Below are positions 31,658-36,666 of a stretch of 36,666 bases of DNA, piece by piece; positions within the stretch are counted from its first letter, which is position 1; each line of letters begins with the position of its first letter. The stretch spans positions 1 to 36,666 of the forward strand of contig JAMCZN010000005.1 in assembly GCA_023485505.1 (NCBI GenBank), in the 5' to 3' direction. Origin of the DNA: Candidatus Martarchaeota archaeon. GTDB taxonomy: Archaea; Micrarchaeota; Micrarchaeia; Micrarchaeales; Micrarchaeaceae. The position numbers and the translations under genes were made by a program. The notes beneath the pieces were generated by a model, which was not told the origin of the DNA, did not search any database, and saw only the letters and a program-made list of their open reading frames with translations.

Positions 31658-32707
31658 TTAAACTTCTCCAAGGCCGTATTCCTCCTCTCTCTTTCCGTCG
31701 GCTCCCCATTCGACGTGAGATCCGAGTATGGATGCGCTTTTTATCCCGGTGAATATCGCGATTACTGACACCTTGCTGTTGTAAGCCGGATCTATCCTTG
31801 CGCCCCAGATTACGTTTGCGTTCTTTGCCGTCATTTCGGATATCCTTCTTCCTATCTCATTGGCTTCTCCCAATGTCAGATCGTTGCCGCCTATTATGTT
31901 CATGAGCACTGAAGTGGCGCCTTCGTATTCAACATCAAGAAGCTTGTTCTTGAACGTGTCCTTTACCACCATGTTCACCTTGTCCGGGCCTTCTCCCTCT
32001 CCTATGCTTATGAATGCAAGGTCTCCTCCGGACATTATGCTTTTTACGTCCGCAAAATCAAGGTTTATCAGCGACGGAGTATTTATTGTCTCGGCGATGC
32101 CCCTTACTGCCCTCGATGTGACCTCATCAGCCACTCTAAAGGCCTGTTCCATTGTAAGATTTGGATATAGCTCATAGAGCCTTTGGTTATCGACTATTAT
32201 CAGGGTATCAACGCGCTTCCTAAGCTCTTCAATCCCCTCCTGCGCGATTTTTATCCTTACTCTCTCCAGCGCAAATGGCGTTGTGACTATGCCTATGACT
32301 ATGGCTCCCTGGCTCTTGGCTATCTCCGCCACTATCGGAGCAGCCCCTGTTCCTGTCCCTCCGCCCATGCCTGCTGTGACAAACACGAGATTGCAGTCCC
32401 TTATCGCATCCTCTATATCAGATCTGGAATACTGCGCTGCCTTCGCTCCTATATCCGGAAAACCGCCGGCGCCAAGGCCCCTTGTCAGGACTCCTCCTAT
32501 AAGCACCTTCCTTATCGTGGGGTCAAGCAGCTTCAAATGGTTAGAATCGGTGTTTATCGCCACAAGGGATGCTCCCTTTATGCCCATCCTCGATAGCCTT
32601 TGTATCGTGTTGCTTCCTCCCCCTCCGCAGCCGCAAACCGCTATCTTCGCCTGAAAAATATCGTTATCTACGCTAGAAGCGCTAAGCGCGCTATCTATAA
32701 GATCCAT
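31658..32707 (-). CDS. ftsZ: Cell division protein FtsZ, second paralogue
   Basis: A 349-residue FtsZ with the first glycine loop CGCGGGGSN at 25-33, the tubulin signature GGGTGTG at 115-121 and the T7 loop NLDFADV intact, so it should bind and hydrolyse GTP. ATG 32707 is used; the open frame reaches 32794 but the added residues are not family-like. A minus-strand TATA at 32734-32744 fits leaderless transcription from 32707. The short C-terminus (EEEYGLGEV) differs from that of the first FtsZ at 6051-7139. Two FtsZ proteins with different roles, one for ring assembly and one for constriction, are known from Haloferax. The gene converges on the surface-protein cluster. Confidence 0.95.
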   Translation of the reverse strand: MDLIDSALSASSVDNDIFQAKIAVCGCGGGGSNTIQRLSRMGIKGASLVAINTDSNHLKLLDPTIRKVLIGGVLTRGLGAGGFPDIGAKAAQYSRSDIEDAIRDCNLVFVTAGMGGGTGTGAAPIVAEIAKSQGAIVIGIVTTPFALERVRIKIAQEGIEELRKRVDTLIIVDNQRLYELYPNLTMEQAFRVADEVTSRAVRGIAETINTPSLINLDFADVKSIMSGGDLAFISIGEGEGPDKVNMVVKDTFKNKLLDVEYEGATSVLMNIIGGNDLTLGEANEIGRRISEMTAKNANVIWGARIDPAYNSKVSVIAIFTGIKSASILGSHVEWGADGKREEEYGLGEV

Positions 32708-32733
32708 GTTCTCAGCTATAATGGAAAAGTAGG

Positions 32734-32771
32734 TTATAAATATATGGCGTGAAACCCATGCGTTTACGCAT
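32734..32771 (-). promoter_or_regulatory. Promoter of second ftsZ with upstream palindrome
   Basis: TATA-like TATATTTATAA on the minus strand at 32734-32744 lies 27-37 bases before ATG 32707. Behind it a perfect palindrome ATGCGT-TT-ACGCAT at 32758-32771 could bind a dimeric regulator. The spacing upstream of TATA is suited to activation or BRE competition. Confidence 0.5.
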
Positions 32772-32969
32772 CTGGGCGAAACTGCACAAGACATTATACA
32801 TAGATGGGTATCTAGCTATGCCCTCCATAGAATCAATCACAAACAGCCGATAAAACCATGGAAAGAGCTTGGTTTATATATATTTCGTTTATAATAAGTA
32901 TTGCAAAGCCCTAATGGAACTAAGATAGGCTTATTTTATTCCTGGGCAACAGATAGACATTGTGATTTT
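32772..32969. promoter_or_regulatory. Intergenic region upstream of uL16
   Basis: Together with the ftsZ promoter this makes a 262-base divergent gap. Candidate plus-strand TATA elements are TTTATATATA at 32873-32882, TTTATAATA at 32888-32896 and TTATTTTATT near 32932-32941; the last would give a leader of only about 10 bases before ATG 32970. Which is used cannot be decided. No RNA gene recognised. Confidence 0.4.
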
Positions 32970-33488
32970 ATGGCAAGATTAAGGCCCGGAAGGACCTGCA
33001 GGAACCCGAACTCACAGGCATGGGCAAGGTACTCTATAAGGAAACCTAAAAAGAACTACATAAGGGCCCTTCCTCATACCAGCATACAGCTCTTCGATAT
33101 GGGTAAGGACAATGCAGTATATGACATCAAGGTGACGCTGGATTCGCAGCAGCCCGTGCAATTGCGCTCAAATGCGCTGGAAGCCGCAAGGCTTATGGCA
33201 GTAAAGCACCTTGAGGCAACAATACCTGGCGCGTTTTACCTAAAGCTTCTCGTATTCCCTCATAACGTGATAAGGGAGCACAAGATGGCAGCAGGTGCAG
33301 GAGCAGACAGAATTTCAAGAGGTATGAGCCAGGCCTTTGGAAGGCCAATAGCAGTAGCTGCAAGGATCCAGAAAGAGCAGCCTATATTCATGGTAAAGGT
33401 CTCAAAGCAGAACAGGTCTGCGGCAGTAAATGCGCTAAAGATGGCCGCGTACAAACTTTCCGGTGCATATAAGATAAGGGTTGCCTAA
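32970..33488 (+). CDS. rpl10e: 50S ribosomal protein uL16 (archaeal L10e)
   Basis: A 172-residue protein of the uL16/L10e family, located near the tRNA-binding corridor of the large subunit. Diagnostic blocks are MARLRPGRTCRNPNSQAW, YIRALPHTSIQLFDMGK, VIREHKMAAGAGADRIS and MSQAFGRPI. ATG 32970 starts exactly at the conserved MARLRP; an upstream in-frame ATG at 32901 adds 23 unrelated residues. The gene is followed by its own stop and a fresh promoter for dph2. Confidence 0.96.
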   Translation: MARLRPGRTCRNPNSQAWARYSIRKPKKNYIRALPHTSIQLFDMGKDNAVYDIKVTLDSQQPVQLRSNALEAARLMAVKHLEATIPGAFYLKLLVFPHNVIREHKMAAGAGADRISRGMSQAFGRPIAVAARIQKEQPIFMVKVSKQNRSAAVNALKMAAYKLSGAYKIRVA

Positions 33489-33520
33489 GGAAGGAAAGAG
33501 CATAACGCATAGGCAGAACC

Positions 33521-33528
33521 TATAAATA
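33521..33528 (+). promoter_or_regulatory. TATA box of dph2
   Basis: TATAAATA is centred about 37 bases before ATG 33562, predicting a leader of about 12 bases. It supports ATG 33562 over TTG 33553. Confidence 0.5.
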
Positions 33529-33561
33529 TCATCCTCGTTATCTCTCTCATAATTGATACCC

Positions 33562-34491
33562 ATGAGGATATTACTCCAGTTTCCTGAAGGTCTAAAGCAA
33601 AAGGCTCTAGAGTATGCAAAGTCCTTGGAAAAGAAAGGGGATGTTGTATTCGTATCTGCATCTCCTACGTTCGGTGCATGCGATCTCGCTATAGATGAAG
33701 CCAGGAACATAAAGGCAGACAAGCTAATACATTTCGGCCATTCCGAGTTCCACAAAGTGGACTTCAATGTCGAATACGTGCCTTATTACATAGATGCGCC
33801 TCTTGAGATACTTGAAGAGTCGCTGAAGGAACTCTCGGGCTTTGGAACAATATCCATAGTCACGACGGTGCAGCACATCCATCAGCTTGACAAGGTAAAG
33901 GGCTTTTACGAAAAGAACGGGAAAAAGGTCATCATTGGCAAGCCGTTTGGTTTTGCAAAGGCGAATGGGCAGATTTTGGGGTGTGATGTGGGGAGCGCAA
34001 GTAGTGTCGACAAGCTCGTAGACGCCCATGTGTATTTTGGCGGCGGATTGTTCCATCCTCTGGGCGCGCTTCTAAATACGACAAAACCATTCGTTGCCAT
34101 AGAGCCGTTTGAGAACAAGGTCGAAAGGATAGACGGGCTTCGCGAGACATACAGGAAGAGGAGCCGCGGGAAGATAATGAGGGCCATCGAAGCCCGTAGA
34201 TTCGGCATACTTGTAAGCACCAAGAACGGCCAGCACAACATGAACCTTGCAGCCATACTAAAGAAAAAGCTGGAAGGGAACGGCCTTGATGCCGCAATAT
34301 TGGTGGCCAACACCTTTGACTTCATGTCCCTGAACAACATGCTTGAATTTGATGCATTTGTCAATACTGCATGCCCAAGGGTCTCAATAGACGATATAGA
34401 AAGGACAAGAAAGCCATTGCTCAGCGCAAACGAGCTGATGGAAGTGCTGAAGATAAAGCAGGAGCTTGCCACCTCAAAAACCACAAAATGA
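33562..34491 (+). CDS. dph2: Diphthamide synthase Dph2 (2-(3-amino-3-carboxypropyl)histidine synthase)
   Basis: A 309-residue radical-SAM-type enzyme that transfers the 3-amino-3-carboxypropyl group of S-adenosylmethionine to the EF-2 histidine, the first step of diphthamide synthesis. Archaeal Dph2 is a homodimer holding a 4Fe-4S cluster on three cysteines from three domains. All three are present: C40 (TFGACD), C141 (ILGCDVGS) and C271 (NTACPR). The opening RILLQFPEGLK and IHFGHSEFH are also typical. Its substrate EF-2 is encoded at 298-2490 with target His596. Start ATG 33562 follows a good TATA box. Confidence 0.94.
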   Translation: MRILLQFPEGLKQKALEYAKSLEKKGDVVFVSASPTFGACDLAIDEARNIKADKLIHFGHSEFHKVDFNVEYVPYYIDAPLEILEESLKELSGFGTISIVTTVQHIHQLDKVKGFYEKNGKKVIIGKPFGFAKANGQILGCDVGSASSVDKLVDAHVYFGGGLFHPLGALLNTTKPFVAIEPFENKVERIDGLRETYRKRSRGKIMRAIEARRFGILVSTKNGQHNMNLAAILKKKLEGNGLDAAILVANTFDFMSLNNMLEFDAFVNTACPRVSIDDIERTRKPLLSANELMEVLKIKQELATSKTTK

Positions 34492-34553
34492 GCCGGCAAT
34501 TACTGGCGGAAAAAGGCTAAAGCTAATCCTCAAATAAAACAAAAATAAAATCA

Positions 34554-34593
34554 GAAAAAGAAAAAAAGAAAGTAACCTTAGTTAGGTTACTTT
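34554..34593 (-). terminator. Hairpin plus T-tract terminator of the short pilin gene
   Basis: On the minus strand a perfect 10-bp stem AAAGTAACCT / AGGTTACTTT with a 5-base loop (34569-34593) is followed by a T-rich tract (CTTTTTTTCTTTTTC). The pilin stop codon lies at the stem-loop boundary. It looks like a bacterial intrinsic terminator, uncommon in archaea, where T-tracts usually suffice. Confidence 0.6.
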
Positions 34594-35181
34594 TACTGTT
34601 ACTGTTGCTACCTTCTGTGTTACCCACGCGTTTGTTCCGCCAGGAGCTGAGTTGCTTGCTGTGTAGTTTAGCCATAGGAATCCACTGAATGACTGTCCTA
34701 TTGCCGCTGCACTTGAAGCAGTTGCGAGCTGTGTTCCTGTGCTACCATAGCATGACAATGCAGTTACTGATACTGTTTGTCCGCTGACCAGGTTTATGGC
34801 GTTGCCATAAGAGTTTGATGGTGCAGAAGAAATAGCTGTTGCTATTCCGTTACCATTGATATACATCCATGCAGCAGCATTTGATGGTAATCCACCAGCG
34901 TTGCTTGTTGCAGCGCATGCCATTTGCACGTCATATATCGAGTAACCTTGGTTTTCACCGAACGTGAACGCTAGGGTTCCGCTTGTGCCCAGAACTGGAC
35001 TGCTGCACAAGAATCCCGGCGATGCCACGCACGAAGTGCCAAGTAGGCTTCCACCGCTAAATACTCCCAGAGAGAACAATGCTCCCAGAACCACGGCTAT
35101 TATCAAGATAGCCCATCCATATGTCATCAGGTATTCCATAGCGCTTTGCGCACGGAAGGTCTTCGTTGTTTTTCCTAACAT
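34582..35181 (-). CDS. Type IV pilin-like protein (class III signal peptide), probable major pilin
   Basis: A 199-residue secreted pilin. The leader MLGKTTKTFRA is followed by QSAMEYLMTYGWAI and a hydrophobic helix (about 12-37); cleavage by an archaeal class III prepilin peptidase is expected near the QSAMEY block. The globular part has CxxxxGFLC, GTLAFTFGE and FSGFLWLNY, shared with the long pilin at 17539-18603. Small and Ser/Ala/Gly/Thr-rich, it resembles a main filament subunit. A strong AAGGTGAGAGG at 35184-35194 lies just before the ATG, a clear TATA box sits upstream, and a perfect hairpin terminator follows, all suggesting high expression. Confidence 0.87.
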   Translation of the reverse strand: MLGKTTKTFRAQSAMEYLMTYGWAILIIAVVLGALFSLGVFSGGSLLGTSCVASPGFLCSSPVLGTSGTLAFTFGENQGYSIYDVQMACAATSNAGGLPSNAAAWMYINGNGIATAISSAPSNSYGNAINLVSGQTVSVTALSCYGSTGTQLATASSAAAIGQSFSGFLWLNYTASNSAPGGTNAWVTQKVATVTVKVT

Positions 35182-35183
35182 AA

Positions 35184-35230
35184 CCTCTCACCTTAAAAGC
35201 TAATCTACTATTCAAAAGATAGGTATTTAA
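35184..35230 (-). promoter_or_regulatory. Promoter and ribosome-binding site of the short pilin
   Basis: Minus-strand TTAAATA at 35224-35230 is a TATA box with predicted start near 35203. The leader contains a strong AAGGTGAGAGG at 35184-35194, three bases from the ATG at 35181. This is among the best ribosome-binding sites in the window. Confidence 0.55.
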
Positions 35231-35330
35231 AGCTTTATTTGTGAGAGCACCGCGAAGTTGCAACCGTCAGATTACCTCGAAGCGCAAAATTTGCAAGCGA
35301 TATGTGCTTGTGGTGGGTTCTAGCAAACAA

Positions 35331-35446
35331 TATATAGATTGCTTTTTATGTAGTATCGGAATACGGTAGCTCAAGGCTGCCGTGTATCAATACCTACATG
35401 TGTTTGAGATTAGATATCTGATATTTGATATTGCATAGTGACCAAT
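35331..35446 (+). promoter_or_regulatory. Promoter and structured leader of glutamate dehydrogenase
   Basis: TATATAGA at 35331-35338 is a likely TATA box, giving a start near 35360 and a leader of about 87 bases. The leader opens with a 10-bp stem (35361-35370 with 35376-35385) containing two G-U pairs and a TCAAG loop. Overlapping GTAT/ATAC palindromes at 35353-35364 and 35384-35393 could form alternative pairings. The rest of the 265-base gap back to the pilin gene shows no RNA gene. Confidence 0.45.
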
Positions 35447-36666
35447 ATGGCTGAAGAATTGAATCCTTTCAAGATAGCGCAAAAACAGCTGGCTGAAGCC
35501 GCTGAGATAATGAAGCTGGACAAGCAGGCATATGAGATATTGAAGGAGCCCATGAGGAGCCTTACTGTCAACATACCTGTAAGGATGAGCAATGGGAGCA
35601 CCAAGACCTTTACCGGTTTCCGTGTGCAATATAACGATGCCAGGGGCCCAGCAAAAGGAGGCATAAGGTTCCATCCGAAGGAAAGCATAGATACGGTAAA
35701 GGCGCTTTCCGCATGGATGACCTGGAAGTGTTCGCTTGCAAACATACCTTTCGGGGGAGCAAAAGGGGGAGTGATCTGCGATACGAAGAGCATGGACGAG
35801 CATGAGATAGAGGCAGTGTCAAGGGGCTATGTGAGGGCGATAGGCGAGTTCATCGGCCCGGACAAGGACATACCTGCGCCTGACGTTTACACCACTCCTC
35901 AGATAATGGCGTGGATGATGGACGAGTACAGCAACATCGTAAGGCACAATTCATTCGGGGTCATAACCGGCAAGCCGGTAGAAGTATGGGGCTCAACAGG
36001 CAGGAAGGACTCCACCGCCATGGGCGGCATGTTTGTCATGAGAGAGGCCGCGAAGCTCCTAAAGATAAACCTGAAGAAGGCGAAGATAGCGGTCCAGGGT
36101 TTTGGCAATGCCGGAATGTATGCGTATACCCTTTCAAAGGAGATGTTCGGTTCTAACGTGGTTGCAATAAGCGACTCAAAGGGCGCAGTCTATGACCCTG
36201 ACGGGCTTGACCTTGCGAAGCTGCAAAAGGCAAAAGACACTGGCGGAAGCGTGGATTCTTACAGTAGCAAGAATGCGGAGAAGATAACCAATGAGGAACT
36301 GCTTGCCCTGGATGTGGATATATTGATACCTGCGGCTATAGAGAACCAGGTGAGGAAGGATAATGCCGACAAAGTAAAGGCGAAGCTGCTTCTCGAGCTT
36401 GCGAATGGCCCTGTTACGCCAGATGCGGACTCGATACTTTACGAGAATGGCGTCTTTGACCTTCCGGACTTCCTAGTCAACAGCGGCGGGGTGATAGGTT
36501 CATACTTCGAATGGGTGCAGAACAGGGAGGGTTATTACTGGGAGGAAAAGGAGTTCTACGACAAGCTGGACAAGATAATAACGAAGTCATTCGGCGACAC
36601 CATATCTACTATAAAGAGCTACAAGGAAAACAAGCAGAAGATACCGCCAAGGATGGCAGCGTGGGT
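35447..36666 (+). CDS. gdhA: Glutamate dehydrogenase, cut by window end
   Basis: The first 406 residues of a hexameric-type Glu/Leu/Phe/Val dehydrogenase, interconverting glutamate and 2-oxoglutarate plus ammonia. ARGPAKGGIRFHP at about 65-77 binds substrate; PFGGAKGG at 101-108 holds the catalytic lysine (K106). The nucleotide-binding GFGNAG motif is near residue 218, followed by VVAISDSKG. PAAIENQV and LLELANGPVTPDAD are also family blocks. The family is about 415-420 residues, so only a handful of codons are missing beyond the window. NAD or NADP preference cannot be settled by eye. Confidence 0.95.
   Translation, partial: MAEELNPFKIAQKQLAEAAEIMKLDKQAYEILKEPMRSLTVNIPVRMSNGSTKTFTGFRVQYNDARGPAKGGIRFHPKESIDTVKALSAWMTWKCSLANIPFGGAKGGVICDTKSMDEHEIEAVSRGYVRAIGEFIGPDKDIPAPDVYTTPQIMAWMMDEYSNIVRHNSFGVITGKPVEVWGSTGRKDSTAMGGMFVMREAAKLLKINLKKAKIAVQGFGNAGMYAYTLSKEMFGSNVVAISDSKGAVYDPDGLDLAKLQKAKDTGGSVDSYSSKNAEKITNEELLALDVDILIPAAIENQVRKDNADKVKAKLLLELANGPVTPDADSILYENGVFDLPDFLVNSGGVIGSYFEWVQNREGYYWEEKEFYDKLDKIITKSFGDTISTIKSYKENKQKIPPRMAAW

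Noticed and set aside
33906-34499. Long minus-strand open frame (197 codons) inside dph2
   Set aside because: Composition is that of a reverse-strand shadow of a well-supported gene; no motif or ribosome-binding site.
35300-35330. tRNA-like segment with GGTTCTA resembling a T-loop
   Set aside because: No acceptor, D or anticodon stems can be built around it.

Overview
The window is about 36.7 kb of archaeal chromosome. It carries archaeal or eukaryote-type information genes (uS7, EF-2 with a diphthamide-type histidine, eL8/L7Ae, eS28, eL24, aIF1, aEF-1B, uL29, uL16) and TATA-type promoters placed about 25 bases from start codons, so many messages look leaderless. Class III signal peptides carrying a QSAMEYLMTYGWAI block, very tight packing and scattered ribosomal operons suggest a DPANN archaeon of the Micrarchaeota/ARMAN type. 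That lineage call is inference from motif style; no database was consulted.

Layout. 1-4225: end of uS7, EF-2, NadM on the minus strand, then a short L7Ae-eS28-eL24 ribosomal operon. 4309-9018: a CYTH / uridine-kinase-like / CYTH fusion, a first FtsZ (minus), an unrecognised TIM-barrel-like protein and a membrane-anchored protein with an S/T/N-rich linker. 9144-15007: DtdA, an Lhr helicase, thymidylate kinase (minus), a presenilin/SPP-like aspartic protease and a Nudix hydrolase (minus). 15159-18603: a secreted membrane-anchored Lon-like protease, a Zn-ribbon/aEF-1B pair and a long pilin-like protein. 18615-21569: aIF1-uL29 (minus) diverging from Rad50.

21657-31593 is the most distinctive region. 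It has five predicted surface proteins (711, 165, 1465, 319 and 249 residues) and one MinD/ParA-type ATPase whose C-terminus looks like a membrane-targeting helix. A cysteine-bounded domain of about 121-128 residues occurs four times in three consecutive genes. A second module is shared between the 1465-residue protein and the long pilin upstream at 17539-18603. The ATPase promoter carries four 10-bp-phased repeats. I read this as a candidate surface-filament or adhesin assembly locus with its own positioning ATPase; function is inferred.

31658-36666: a second FtsZ (minus) with a palindrome behind its promoter, uL16, the diphthamide enzyme Dph2, a short major-pilin-like gene (minus) ending in a hairpin plus T-tract, and a glutamate dehydrogenase cut by the window edge and preceded by a structured leader. 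Dph2 and its presumed substrate EF-2 both lie in this window. Several neighbouring genes meet tail to tail with only 4-6 bases between stop codons. No tRNA, rRNA, CRISPR array or insertion sequence was recognised.
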